Source: Symbiodinium natans
Taxonomy: Eukaryota; Sar; Dinophyceae; Suessiales; Symbiodiniaceae
DNA: 64,000 nt
Direction: 5' to 3'
Assembly: GCA_905221605.1 (NCBI GenBank)
Contig: CAJNDS010002202.1
Span: 331,501 to 395,500 of the forward strand
Every line of letters starts with the position of its first letter. Position 1 is the first letter of the stretch. This document shows positions 1-10,117 of the stretch, piece after piece. The notes under the pieces were generated by a model. That model was given only the letters and a program-made list of their open reading frames with translations. It was not told the DNA's origin and searched no databases. Made by a program: the position numbers and the translations under genes.

Positions 1-851
1 GATCCTTGTCTTGCGTGGGCTATGGCCATCATCAGCTTGCCAGTTCTTCGGTTTTCGGTTTAGGGTTTAGGGTTTGGAGTTTAGGGTTTAGGGTTTAGTA
101 GGCTCCAAAAAACATCCGTCTCCCCATACCCCAAAAGGTAAACTACAGGGAATCCGGGCTATCACCATCCAAAACCATGTTCCAACTTTCGGGAGTTTAC
201 TGTAGAGGCCTCTTCCGGAAGACTTGGGTTAGGGGTGTAGGGCTTAGGCTCTAGGAAAGGATTACGGGTTAGGGCTTAGGATGTTAAATTCAGAAGTTCT
301 GATAAACAATGCAATTAAACCCTAAACCCTAAACCCCAAAACATAAACCCTAAAACATAAACCCTAAAACATAAACCCTAAACCCTAAACCCTAAACCCT
401 AAACCCTAAGTCCTAACCCCAAAGGTTCTCAGGGTTCAAAAGGTTTACAAGTAAGGCTGGGTCTTAGGGTTCAAAGGGCTTCGTACTGTTCAGGGAGGCC
501 CCCCCCCCCCCCCGCAAAGACTGCAAGGTCCTTTAGGGTTTAGGGTTTAGGGTTTGGGGTTTGGGGCTTAGGGCTTAGGGCTTACGATTGAGGGTTCGGG
601 TCCGGGCGCAATTAGTTTGCAAATTTCCTGCAGCATGCCCTGTAAAGTCAATCGGAAAGGGGTTGAAGGGTTTAAGATTTTGGGTGTTTAGGGTTGAAGG
701 TTTAGGGCGTTGGGGGTGGAGGGAAGGGGGACCCTAAACAGTAAACCCTAACTGTTATGCGGAGAGGAGGGGCGAAAGTGAGGGCACACTGTAAAAGAGC
801 TTGCCATACGTTACGGTTTAGGGTTAGGGTCGAATAGAGCCATCACTTCAC
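1..851. other. Noncoding stretch with telomeric tracts
   Basis: Telomeric tracts lie at about 57-98, 316-410, 534-560 and 700-740, and there is a C15 run near 500-514. At 122-194 a sequence resembles an element seen again at 49152-49244 (shared words CCCCATACCCCAAAAGGT and GTTCCAACTTTC). The first 50 bases are non-repetitive and could be the edge of an exon, but I cannot assign them. Confidence 0.6.
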
Positions 852-899
852 GTTCTGTGAGCAGCGGAGGGGCTTCTTCATCAAGATGTCTTCGTCGGC
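852..899 (-). CDS. Orphan exon, unknown protein
   Basis: Read on the minus strand, a CTGGCAG acceptor precedes a 48-nt open stretch that encodes ADEDILMKKPLRCSQN, and a GTGAAGT donor follows. Both boundaries look canonical and the phase is 0/0. Telomeric tracts lie on both sides. It is on the same strand as, and downstream of, the CNBD exons at 4.7-10.1 kb and could belong to that gene, but nothing in the peptide identifies it. Confidence 0.4.
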
Positions 900-3392
900 C
901 TGCCAGTGAGATCATTTAGACGACAGTTACCCTAAACCCTAAACCCTAAACCCTAAACCCTGCACCCTACACCCTAGACCCTAAACCCTAAGGGAGGCCT
1001 TTATGAGAGCTGAGACAGTCAGGAGTCTAAGGCTTCGCTTCACTTACTTGAACTTACTTCTCACTAAGGGGTATAAGGAGGGACTCCTGATGTGACTCTG
1101 AACCCGATTCCCCTACATTATCCTTCTAGCAAGGGTTTGGGGTTTAGGGTTTAGGGTTTAGGGTTTAGGGTTTAGGGTCTAGGGTTTAGGGTAGCCCCCA
1201 AATAATCCCGAAAGAACCCACCTGATTCCCCTACATACTCCTTCTACTAAGTAGCCCCCAAACAACCCCTAAAGAACTCCTAAGGTCCTCTTGTAGGGTC
1301 CCTCCTTAAGTCCCTTTTCCTAAAAGAAGGCAAGGTTCGCGGTTGAGGGATGATAAAGCGGATCCAGTACACTAAACCCTAAACCCTAAACCCTAAACCC
1401 TGAACCCTATATCCCTATAAACCCTATAAACCCTACAAACCCCATAAACCCTGTAAACCCTATAAACCCTAAGTATAAACCCCTATAAGCCTTATAAACA
1501 GTAAAAACCCTCAACCCTATAAACCCGCATCGAATCGGTCAAAGGTTACTTGCACGGGAGACAGGAGGGTGTCGCAGACTGGAACGGCTTCGGGGCTTAT
1601 CGGATTTCCATTGTGGATTAAAGGTTTAGGGTCTATCGGGTTGTATAGGGTTTAAGGTTTAATTAGGGTTTACGGCTTTGGGTCGGCGACGTGCGTCACT
1701 TTGCTACAGAGCTGCCTACCGCAAAGAGACTTGCCAGAGGCCCTAAACCCAGGGCTTATAGACAAGCACTCCATCCCCAAGGGTTTGGTGTGGGGTAAAT
1801 AGCATAAAGCCCCCTAAACCCTAAACCCTAAACCCTAAACCCTAAACCCCCTCAGAAAATTCTTAAGCAGCTTTCTACAGGGTCTTGAGGTGTAGAGCTC
1901 TGGGGTCGATGGGTTCCTATACTTTGGTGTAGGGTTTAGGGTTTAGGGTTTAGGGTTAAGGTCTAGGGTCTAGGGTCTAGGGTCTAGGGTCTATGGTCTA
2001 GGGTCTAGGGTCTAGGGTTTAGGGTTTAGGGTTTAGGGTTTAGGGTTTAGGGTTCAGGACCCGACATCTCAACCTTGTAAAGCTCAACCATCAACAGTCC
2101 CAAGCTAACCCTGTACTTCCCCCGTAAACCAGAGGAACCTAAATCGTTTCCCAAGAAGGACCTGTAGAATTAACCCCCCCCATATATAAACTTGGTTTAA
2201 GGTTTAGGGTTTAGGGTTTAGGAATTTAGGGTTCAACATCAACACAAACCATGACAGTCCATGCGCCGTACTTCTCCCCCAACACGCAAAACCCAAAACC
2301 CAAAACCCAAAACCCAAAAACCCGACCAGCCTTGAAGCGCGAAACGATCTGCGAAGGCAGCGTGCAAGGGGGAGTTTGGGGTTTTCGAAGAAGGGGGAAC
2401 TCCCTAGAAACGCTAAATCTTGGCGTTTAGGGTTTAGGGTTTAGGGTTTAGGGATTGGGGATTAGGGATTGGGAATCCTGATCCCAATCTCTAAACCCCC
2501 TATAGGGTTTAGGGTTTAGGGTTTAGGAGACAGCCCAAATACCCTTTTTTTTGTAGACATACACTGCGCGCCCCACAATGGGACCCCTTTGGCCGATATA
2601 ATTAGGTGGGGTGTTGGAGGTAAAGACTTTGGGATGTGAGGCATGACTACAAATTTGAGAAAAACAAGGGGGTCCAGGGCTTAGGGCTTGGGCTAAGGGC
2701 TTCGGGCAATAAGCTCGAAACGCGAAAGCCTGAACACTAAGCTCAACCCTAAATGCAACATACCGAATTCTGTAGGAAAGCGGATACATATGAATGAGGG
2801 AAGAGTTGGGTACCCCATACGCTTAAAGGGGAATATTGGGGAACATGCGGTGCCAAATTCCCTCATTCCCTACTAAGAACCCTAAAACCCCTAAAGCACG
2901 AAGAGCCATTACCCTGTGAGATCTCAAGGTTTGGGTGCGAGGCTGCTTCGGGTGCCTCTAAAGTGCTGAGCGGTTTAGGGTGAAGGGTTTGGGGTTTAGG
3001 GTTTGGGGTTTGGGGTTTAGGGTTTGGGGTCTAGGGTTTAGTCCAGGGTTTAGCCCCTGAACCCGAAACCCGAAACCCTAAACCTGTCTTGTAATGCCTG
3101 TGACCCAAACCCCGACCACGCGAACCCAGAGCAAATCGTTGGGTTTTGGGTTGCCTCGAGAATTCCTAGGCAACTTAAAGAAACTAGGTTTTGGCCTCTT
3201 CAGGTAGGGTCTGGGGTTCAAGGTCCATTAAGAGCAAATTAGGGTTTCGGGTTTAGGGTTATCGGGTGATAGGGTTACAGGCTTACAGGGCTATAGGGTT
3301 ACAGGGTTCTAGGGTCATAGGGTTTTATAGGGTTGCATTGTAATTTTTAGGGTTTAGGTTCAGGGTTTAGGGTTTAGGGTTTATATTGACAC
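900..3392. other. Repeat-rich noncoding stretch
   Basis: CCCTAAA or TTTAGGG arrays lie at 930-990, 1137-1195, 1374-1400, 1812-1850, 1927-2052 (with a TCTAGGG sub-block at about 1958-2020), 2427-2460, 2500-2525 and 2985-3060. Degenerate CCCTATAAA units lie at 1400-1530. An island at 1565-1612 follows an ACAG and reads EGVADWNGFGAYRISI on the plus strand, ending at GTGG. It is exon-like, but I give it only low weight. Nothing else is recognised. Confidence 0.5.
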
Positions 3393-3419
3393 TCCAGCCG
3401 CCTTGAGAAGGCTGTCGCG
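3393..3419 (-). CDS. Possible short exon closing the CNBD
   Basis: On the minus strand, AACGGAG is followed by 27 nt reading RDSLLKAAG and then GTGTCA. After the last beta strand a CNBD normally runs into an amphipathic helix with an R-x-D/S-L-L-x-A pattern, which this resembles. Its phase (0) matches the end of the exon at 4728-4805. The acceptor is poor and the exon is very short, so this is tentative. The surrounding island (about 3388-3460) is open in more than one frame. Confidence 0.25.
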
Positions 3420-3655
3420 CTCCGTTACTCGGCAGTCACCTGGCCGCCGAGTTGTCTTTAGGCCCTAAACCCTAAACCCTAAACCCTAAACCCTAAACCC
3501 TAAACCCTACACCCTACACCCTAAACCCTAAACCCTGAACCCTGAGGCCTTCAGGCCCGAAATCCTAAATCCCAGGAAGCAGGAACTGGACAGGGCTTGA
3601 TCGAGATTCGGGGCCCAATTCAGAGGATACCAGGGCAAGAAGTTGGGCAACTGCA

Positions 3656-3773
3656 CGTATCCCAAAGGGTCCGAAGTACCTATATGGGGGACACTTGCCC
3701 AAACAAGAGTAGTCATTCGTACTATAGAAACCCTACTTTCTACTATGTAGGTACTTAGGACCCTTTGGGTACG
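3656..3773. mobile_element. TIR element, family 1 (GGTCCATGTAC type)
   Basis: The ends are inverted repeats of about 25 bp: CGTATCCCAAAGGGTCC at the left and the complement of GGACCCTTTGGGTACG at the right. The whole is about 118 bp with no coding capacity, which is miniature inverted-repeat element (MITE)-like. It is a divergent relative of the copies at 19.1, 24.1, 24.4, 34.4, 46.6, 58.5 and 59.4 kb. Confidence 0.6.
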
Positions 3774-3866
3774 ACCCAAGCTAAGGTACTTCTAACCCTA
3801 CTGTACCCATGAAGTGTCAGGCGAGGACTAAATGAAACTGGGAGCCTCTGCCCATGCTACTGTGAT

Positions 3867-4006
3867 TATAGGGTTCTTGAGGGAGGGGGGGGTAGGTACC
3901 TAGGGAACCTTCGGGAAGCTTAGGGAGCCTGAGGGAGTAGAGGGGAGTATTAGGGAACCCTGGGTTACATACCCCCTTGAACCCCCCTCCCTTAAGAACC
4001 CTATAA
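3867..4006. mobile_element. TIR element, family 8
   Basis: TTATAGGGTTCTTGAGGGAG at the left is mirrored by CTCCCTTAAGAACCCTATAA at the right, a nearly perfect inverted repeat around an interior of about 90 bp. A related right half is seen at 58.91-59.00 kb (CCCCCCTTGAACCCCCC, then GTAAGAACCCT). Confidence 0.7.
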
Positions 4007-4727
4007 CAGGCCTGTCGCATCCCTGGAAAGACTTAGACCCAACAAAATCTTAGATGCCCCAAAGGGTTTATTTGGTTTGGGGTTATGGGTTTGGGGTTTA
4101 GGGTTTAGGGTTTGGGGCTGGGGTTTGGGGTTGTAGGGTTGCGGTCCCTAAACTATGGATCATAAACGGCAATATGGGCCTTTATTTTGGGTAAAGATGC
4201 CACTCTGAGTGACAGTCTGTCGGCGCATATCCCTACTGTCTTTCAAAACCCTCAACCCCCAACCCTGAACCCTCAACCCGAAATTGCCCTTGTTTCAGGG
4301 TTCGCATGTGATCTCCGTCGTTTCTCATCAAGATTGAAACTTTCGCTGCAAGCTGAACAGCAGCGACCTTCAAGAACCCATAGCAACAGTAAGAAGAAGA
4401 GTAAGAACAGTACAATGAAACAAGAGTACAATGAGAATAATACGAATGCATGATCCTACAGGAGGAATAGTCGCACTACTACCAAGAACGATCGTATCAA
4501 CAGTAACCCGTACATCCTGCAGAAACAATGGGTGTACTTACAAGCCATGATCGGCAGTTTGAGCATTGTTGGTGCCCTGCATCTCTCTCATTTGCACTGT
4601 CAGAATAGTCACATGAGGATATAGCTAGAGTCATGGCAGAGTTTAGGGTTTAGGGTTTAGGGTTCAGGGTTCAGGGTTCAGGGTTCAGTGCACTCGCGGC
4701 GTATCGTATCCCCCACACCCTGACAAC

Positions 4728-4805
4728 AAACACGCCGAAGTCGCAGAGTGTAATGGCTCTGATCGTTGCGGTTCGACGAGCCAAGACAGGGTTCTTGCAA
4801 AGCGC
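4728..4805 (-). CDS. CNBD exon E (phosphate-binding cassette)
   Basis: After a TTTTCCCAG acceptor, 26 codons read ALCKNPVLARRTATIRAIT, then LCDFGVF, up to GTTGTC. The R-T-A-T core and the following C-D-F are the hallmark of the phosphate-binding cassette and last beta strands of cyclic-nucleotide-binding domains. The exon is phase 0/0 and continues FGEI from exon D (6001-6035), giving the classic FGEIAL..RTAT signature. The next telomeric tract begins about 40 bp beyond the donor. The parent protein could be a cyclic-nucleotide-gated or KCNH-type channel or a cyclic-nucleotide-dependent kinase; this exon does not decide. Confidence 0.75.
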
Positions 4806-4836
4806 CTGGGAAAACTGACTCGATCTTTAAGGGGAA

Positions 4837-4961
4837 CTACTAGACCCGGGAGTACCCTAGGAATAAAAAGGGTACCCTTTTTAAGGCTTTAAGGGGATAT
4901 ATGGGAACCCCAACCTTCAAAAAAAAGTGAAAAAGGGGCCCGCTCCCGGTCCTAGAGTAGG
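4837..4961. mobile_element. TIR element, family 2 (CCCGGGAGTA type)
   Basis: CTACTAGACCCGGGAGTA faces GCTCCCGGTCCTAGAGTAG in inverted orientation. The interior carries GGGTACCCTTTTT and GGGAACCCC, words shared with 27847-27962, 51609-51718 and, more distantly, 32905, 46676 and 54790. It sits inside the presumed intron next to CNBD exon E. Confidence 0.7.
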
Positions 4962-5047
4962 TACCTTTCTAAGGCTTCAGGGGTTCCATGGGGCAACGAC
5001 TCCCAACTTCCCACAACGAGCCGGTCTGTGAGGAGAGGCTTTGGCTG

Positions 5048-5293
5048 ATGGGAATTACGCTTCAGCCCCTAAAGGCCAGACCCACGGGAAAAAAAAAAAA
5101 TGATCCTGCTCTTTCCTTGGAGGGCGCTTGGGGTTACACGAAACCCTAGACTTTAAAAATCCTTAGCCGGGAGATGGGAATTACGCTTCAGCCCCTAAAG
5201 ACAAGACCCACTGAAAAAAACAACAAACAAAAACTGATCCTGCTCTTTCCTTGGAGGGCGCTTGGGGGTAGACTAAACCCTAGACTTTAGGAA
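5048..5293. repeat. Imperfect tandem duplication, about 125-bp unit
   Basis: Two adjacent copies (about 5048-5160 and 5174-5293) share GATGGGAATTACGCTTCAGC, an A-rich stretch, TGATCCTGCTCTTTCCTTGG and AGGGCGCTTGGGG, each ending in CCCTAGACTTTA. There is no coding sense. Telomeric arrays follow at 5322-5375, 5433-5505 and 5610-5710. Confidence 0.8.
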
Positions 5294-6000
5294 CCCGTAA
5301 CCCTAGATTTTCTCATCCCTAACCGGTTTAGGGTTTAGGGTTTAGGGTTTAGGGTTTAGGGTTTAGGGTTTAGGGCCTCACCTGTCGTATGACGTGTAAT
5401 GTCCCACAAGTCCTGCACCTCAGGGCTTAGAGTCTGATGATTAGGGTTTAGGGTTTAGGGTTTAGGGTTTAGGGTTCAGGGTTTAGGGTTTAGGGTTTTA
5501 GGGGCCTAAACCCGAAACCCTAAACCCTAAACCACAGGTCTCAGTTCAAGACTCAACTTACATCAGATTCCAAGGGATCAAGCTCTACTCCCCTTCTTAG
5601 GACCTGGTTAGAAAGACGAGGGTTTAGGGTTGAGGGTTTAGGGTTTAGGGTTTAGCAGGGTTTAGGGTTTAGGGTTTAGGGTTTAGTTTAGGGTTTAGCA
5701 GGGTTTAGGGCTTGGGAATGTTCCTTTGTGTTCTCAACAAAGTAAGTAGAGCACACTCGATGCTCTAGCAAACCAGACTATGTTTAAACAAACATCCCTA
5801 CCCTTGGTAAGGAGACTTCATCAAAATATTGACCTTATTCTGGAACCCAACGATCTAAAACGCAACCCCCCAAAAAAACAACAACAGTCCAAACCCTGCC
5901 CTAAACCCTAAACCCCAAAACCCAAACCCAAAACCCAAAACCCTAAACCCCAAACCCTAAACCCTAAACCCGAATATGCCCCTTTCAGACCAGCTGCCGC

Positions 6001-6035
6001 GATCTCGCCGAAGACGGCACCGTCTGAGAGAGTGC
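6001..6035 (-). CDS. CNBD exon D (FGEI segment)
   Basis: A 35-nt exon. After an AGACAG acceptor the frame reads TLSDGAVFGEI, with two bases completing a glycine codon begun in exon C. The donor is GC (ATC followed by GCGGCAG), a class known in dinoflagellates. DG-x-x-FGEI is the invariant turn and FGE motif of CNBDs. It ends at phase 0, exactly what exon E needs. CCCTAAA-type tracts on the plus strand abut it on the left and TTTAGGG-type tracts on the right. Confidence 0.75.
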
Positions 6036-6639
6036 CTGTCTTTTGGGATTTAAGGTTTAGGGGCATTTAGGGTTTAGGGTTTAGAGTGTAGGGTTTAGGT
6101 TTAGAGGGGCTCGAGACTTGAGCTTTGGGGCAATTTAGGGTTTAGGGTTTAGGGTTTAGGGTTTAGGGTTTAGGGTTTCCTAGGGGAGCGAGCGGTGCGC
6201 CTGAGAATACGGGAATCGCAGCGCAAGCAGTTGGGAAAGCAAAAGCCCATTGAGCTGCCCCCTAAACCCTAGAACCCGAAACCCAAAGCCCTAAATGCTA
6301 AACTCTAAACCCTATACCCTAAACCCTAAACCGGTTTAGGGTTTAGGGTTTAGGGTTTAGGGTTTAGGGTTTAGGGTTTAGGGTTTAGGGTAAACTCTAG
6401 AACGAGTATGAAAACACCAAATCGAAGACCGAATGTCCAAGATCCAAGGGTTAAAGTCCAAGAAGCAGACATGCCAGGTCCCACGCTCTAAACCCTAAAC
6501 CCCGAAGCCCCAAACCCCTACACTCTAAACCCCTAAACCCTGCAACATTGTACTAGGCCGAGGGGTCCAAGAAGATCTCACCGTCTTGGATGTTCGGTGT
6601 CCCCCGCCCCCAACCCAACCGATCTAGGGTCTAGGGTGG

Positions 6640-6815
6640 TTTAGGCGTTTAGGGGTTTAGGGTTTAGGGGTTTAGGGTTAGGGGTTTAGGGGTTTAGGGG
6701 TTTGGGGGTTTAGGGGTTTAGGGGTTTAGGGGTTTAGGGGTTTAGGGGTTTAGGGGTTTAGGGGTTTAGGGTTTAGGGGTTTAGGGGTTTAGGGGTCCAG
6801 GGTTTAGGGTTTAAG
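6640..6815 (+). repeat. Homogenised TTTAGGGG variant array
   Basis: More than a dozen units of the octamer TTTAGGGG, with a few heptamers, lie between ordinary telomeric DNA. The extra G is carried by most units, so the variant must have spread locally by slippage or unequal exchange and not by independent point mutation. Confidence 0.85.
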
Positions 6816-7106
6816 TTTAGGGTTGCCGGCACACAACAGAATCATGCACCCCGAGCCCCGAACCCTAAACACCATTGAAGCGGCACCAGATCCCCTAGAC
6901 ACCTATAAGCCCTTTAAATCTTATAAACCCTCTAAACCCTATAAATGCAAAGTGAGCCATGAAAACCCCAACCCGATTAACCCCTAAACCCTATTAAGCT
7001 CTACACCCTAGACGCCCTAAACCCTAAACACCAAATTCCGCAACCCTAAACCCTAAACCATATACCGCAAACCACAAAACCACGCCGGGAGCACAAACGC
7101 GGTTAC

Positions 7107-7157
7107 CTCCAATCAGCACCTCAACGTCCCCGCGGTGCAGGATGTACATGCCTCGAG
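7107..7157 (-). CDS. CNBD exon C (beta strands, GDVEVL)
   Basis: Between a TTTCAG acceptor and a GAG/GTAACC donor, 51 nt read RGMYILHRGDVEVLIG. M-Y-I-L-x-x-G-x-V-E-V is the standard beta-strand pair of a CNBD. Two leading bases complete a codon opened in exon B, and one trailing G is completed by exon D. Both joins preserve the frame. Confidence 0.78.
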
Positions 7158-7559
7158 CTGAAAGCTGGGTTTACGGTTTGGGTTTAGGGTTTAGGGTTTA
7201 GGGTTTAGGGTTTAGGGTTTAGGGTTCAGGGTTCAGGGTTTAGGGTTTAGGACTTAGGATGTAGGGTTACGGCTGCTTCCTGCCAGGTGCAGTGCTCACG
7301 AAGGGTAAACGTTGTCTGAAATGAGACTGCGACATGGTAGCATGAAATTACGCAGGTGAAGCCGAACAAAAAAGCAAGCCTAAAGCGCTAAACCCTGAAT
7401 CCCAGAAAACCTGAAAAAAACAACACAAAGCCCTAAAACCTTAAAGCCCTGAACCCTCAAACCCTGAAAGCCCTAAAGCCCTAAACCCTGAAACCCCAAG
7501 AAACCTAAACTCCAAAACCCAAAGCCCAAAAAGCCCAAGTCCCGAAGTTCTTAAACCCT

Positions 7560-7850
7560 CTTAAGCCCCAGAAACCCTAACGCCCTGAAACCCTAGAAAC
7601 CCTAGAAACCCTAGAAACCCTACAAAGTCTAGAAACCCTAGAAACCCAAGAAACCCAAGAAACCCCAGAAACCCTAGAAGCTCTAGAAGCCCTAGAAACC
7701 CTAGAAACCCTAGAAACCCTAGAAACCCTAGAAACCCTAGAAACCCTAGAAGCCCTAGAAGCCCTAGAAACCCTAGAAACGCCCTAGAACCCCCTAGGAA
7801 CCCCCTAGAAACCCCCTTAGAAACCCGAAACCCCTGTAAAACCTTCGGCC
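7560..7850 (-). repeat. Homogenised 9-mer array (AAACCCTAG)
   Basis: About two dozen units of GAAACCCTA with sporadic changes. This nine-base derivative of the telomere unit gives a long but meaningless open frame rich in GFLGFLGFL on the minus strand. It lies inside the intron between CNBD exons B and C. Confidence 0.85.
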
Positions 7851-7877
7851 CGAAGGTGACTAAGACCGTCGAGGTGC

Positions 7878-7941
7878 TGTCTCCGTGGTCGCCCTCCGTC
7901 ATGATGTCCACTCCTGGCGTTGCTTGGAGTTCGACTAGTTG
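7878..7941 (-). CDS. CNBD exon B ([10 protein letters not shown] segment)
   Basis: After CCTCAAG the frame reads [18 protein letters not shown], then HGD. L-V-x-L-x-x-x-P-G-x-x-I-x-x-E-G-D-x-G-D is the entry strand and first turn of a CNBD. The exon starts in phase 0 (as exon A ends) and ends with one base at a GC donor (GACA/GCACC), which exon C completes. An alternative GT donor 11 nt further on would break the frame. The stretch upstream (7.95-8.06 kb) is also open and includes a GT-rich run. I read it as intron. Confidence 0.72.
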
Positions 7942-8171
7942 CTTGAGGACCCCCCTCAACAAAATACACATACACACACACCATCGGCCTCGCTTTGGCA
8001 CTTCGCTCGAAGTCCGGAGGCCCAAGGCGATGTCTCTGCTAAGCCCCGCGTGCCGCAAGCGGCAGAGGGTGGGGCATGAACCCTAAACCCTAAACCCTAA
8101 ACCCCAAACCCTAAACCCTAAACCCTACACCCTAAACCCTAAACCCTAACTCGTGACTCCCACATCAAGGC

Positions 8172-8212
8172 CTCAAGTGGGCGTATAGGGCCCGGGCCAC
8201 GATCTGAGTCGA
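8172..8212 (-). CDS. Exon-like island between CNBD exons A and B
   Basis: GACTTCCAG is followed by STQIVARALYAHL plus two bases and then GCCTTG. A second open island at 7990-8050 ([17 protein letters not shown], then GTGTGT) could follow it in frame via GCTTAG. Together they resemble coding sequence. However, exons A and B already join in phase without them, so they may be alternative exons, relics or chance. Confidence 0.25.
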
Positions 8213-9108
8213 CTGGAAGTCGACATAACCGCCCAAGGTCAGGGGTTTAAGGGTTAAGGGTTTAGGGTTTAGGGTTTAGGGATTAGGGCGAGTTCTTTGA
8301 GTTTTGGGCTTTGGGGCTCGAGGGTTTAGAGGGTTTAGGGTTTCGGGGTTTATGGGAATATATAGGGTTTACGCTTTCACGGGGGGTGTTAGACAGGGAT
8401 AAGGGGTTCAGGATTGTGGGCTTCGGGATCTTGGGGGTATAGGTGCTCGGTGTAGGGCCGATTCCCTGTTGGGATTCTGAAGCTTTGGGTTCAGATGGTT
8501 GAGGGCTTGGGTTTTGAGATTTTGGGGGTCTGGGAGGCCAGGAGTTTCGGGAATTTGTGTTTGAGGGCTTCGAGGGTGTTGGGGAACGAACTGAGGGTTT
8601 AGGGGTTTGGCGTCACATCCGTTTGGGGAGACTTCCCCATGTCGGCTTAACTCGGCTACGGCTCAAGCTTTACCGGGTCTTTGGGCTTATGTTGTAGTGT
8701 AGGGTTGAGGGCTTTTTGAATGAATTAAAGGCCTAAGGGGCAAAATCTCCAACCACCCCAACCATCCCCCGCCCGCCCAGTGCGCGTCCTGGAGTAAACA
8801 GCGCATGGCGGACCTGCCAAGGGCAGCACAAGAAGCTCAAAACTTGAGCGGTTCACCCTCCCGTGCTCGCCCCGCATTCCTAAACCCTAAACCCTGAACC
8901 CTGAACCCTAAACCCTAAAGGCCCTAAAGGCCCTAAACCCTAAACCCTAAACCCTCAGGACCACGATCATAGAAATTGAATGTCATATCAATGCGAACTT
9001 GCAAAATTCGTTGTCTAAACAAGGTACCACGCAAAGCTCACTTAGCCACAATGACCCTGGAGGCCAGCACCCTGGAGGCCAACAAAGTTCAATGTTCTTA
9101 ACGGTTGC
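8213..9108. other. Degenerate telomere-like and low-complexity stretch
   Basis: Degenerate GGGTTTAGGG-like sequence fills 8240-8620, and CCCTAAA tracts lie at 8880-8955. The island 8760-8870 contains a CTTGGCAG acceptor and a short open stretch (VRHALFTPGRALGGRGM, minus strand). I cannot support it as an exon. Confidence 0.4.
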
Positions 9109-9208
9109 GATGTTTCCCCTCATATTCACAGCCCTTAATTGGATTATAGTACCCCCTACTATAATCCCCATTAAGCACTGTTCGTATAATTAAGGGGGAA
9201 CATCACAA
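9109..9208. mobile_element. TIR element, family 3
   Basis: GATGTTTCCCCTCATATTCA at the left and GGGGGAACATC at the right are inverted. The interior has ACAGYCCTTAATTGGATTATAG facing AATCCCCATTAAGCACTGT. Three more copies lie at 12259, 16014 and 18974. The element is about 100 bp with no coding capacity. Confidence 0.75.
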
Positions 9209-9249
9209 CTTAAAGGCTTCAAAGGCCTGAAGAGACCCCACAAAACCCT

Positions 9250-9590
9250 AAAAAGCAAAAACAAAATCTTTCGCCAAACAAAACTTTTTAAGCCCAAAGC
9301 AAACAACAAAAGCCGCCCAAAACTTTCGGTCAACACCCGCCCGAAACTGTTACAAAAACTTTCGCCCAAAACCCGCCCACAACTTTTGCCCAAGCCAAAA
9401 GCCAAAAACAAAACGCAAAAACACTCTCCCAAAACTTTCGGTCAAAACCCGCCCCCAAAACCCGCCCAAAACTCCGGAGCAGAAAAAACTCGACGATCAA
9501 AGCCCAAAAAGCCCGCGCCAAACTTTCGCCCAAAGCAAAAGAATCGCTCAAGACCCGCCCAAAACTTCCGGTCAAATTCCTCACAAAGCT
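9250..9590. repeat. Low-complexity CAAAACTTTCGGTCAAAACCCGCC block
   Basis: Words such as AAAACTTTCGGTCAA, AAACCCGCCC and AAAGCCCAAAA recur irregularly. The block is open on both strands (plus: K/P-rich; minus: F/G/R-rich) only because it lacks stop triplets. The minus-strand words FGRVL and SFGRV recur like a degenerate minisatellite translation. I do not call a gene. Confidence 0.6.
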
Positions 9591-9825
9591 CCGGACCTGA
9601 ACACAGGGTTTAGGGTTTAGGGTGTAGGGTTTAGGGTTTAGGGCCCTGACCCCCAAAAGAGTCCCAACTTCCTGGGTTCTAGGCAGAGGGGGTTTAGGGT
9701 TTAGGGTTTAGGGTTTAGGGTTTAGGGTTTAGGGTTTAGGGTTTAGGGTTTAGGGCCTGGGACCAACATGGCATGCCATGGTGGGCCTTGGGAGTACTCG
9801 AGATGGCCAAACCCTGACCCTTGTG

Positions 9826-10012
9826 GTTTAGGGTTTAGGGTTTTAGGGTTTTAGGGTTTTAGGGTTTTAGGGTTTTAGGGTTTTAGGGTTTTAGGGTTTT
9901 AGGGTTTTAGGGTTTTAGGGTTTTGGGGTTTTGGGGTTTTAGGGTTTTAGGGTTTTAGGGTTTTAGGGTTTTAGGGTTTAGGGTTTAGGGTTTAGGGTTT
10001 AGGGTTTAGGGT
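9826..10012 (+). repeat. Homogenised TTTTAGGG variant array
   Basis: About sixteen units of the octamer TTTTAGGG (two as TTTTGGGG) are followed directly by the normal heptamer. It is another local variant block, inside the intron after CNBD exon A. Confidence 0.9.
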
Positions 10013-10044
10013 CAGAACTTCCATACCACCTCCCCCCCCCCCAC

Positions 10045-10117
10045 CTGCTCCGCAATTGCTTCCACAAACTTCGGGCTGCAATGCTTGAAGATGGGCACTT
10101 CGCTGATGGAGGACTTC
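10045..10117 (-). CDS. CNBD exon A (VPIF helix)
   Basis: A GAAGCCAG acceptor and a CAG/GTGGGG donor bound 73 nt reading KSSISEVPIFKHC, then SPKFVEAIAEQ. V-P-I-F-x-x-C-x-x-x-F-x-x-x-I-A is the helical lead-in to a CNBD, as at the C-linker/CNBD junction of channels and before the domain in cyclic-nucleotide-dependent kinases. It ends in phase 0, matching exon B. Together exons A-E supply an uninterrupted domain of about 105 residues. The run of G after the donor is a C-rich tract on the plus strand. Confidence 0.75.

Noticed and set aside
301-410. A CRISPR-like array of regular repeats
   Set aside because: The repeats are contiguous 7-mers without unique spacers, and the genome is eukaryotic.
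7561-8058. A 165-residue minus-strand frame rich in GFLGFLGFL
   Set aside because: Most of it is the 9-mer telomere-variant array. Only the part at 7878-7941 is kept, as a CNBD exon, because it joins its neighbours in phase.
9190-9656. Overlapping frames of 75-108 residues on both strands
   Set aside because: The DNA is a degenerate AAAACTTTCGG/CCCGCC low-complexity block. The products are K/P- or F/G-rich and mirror each other.
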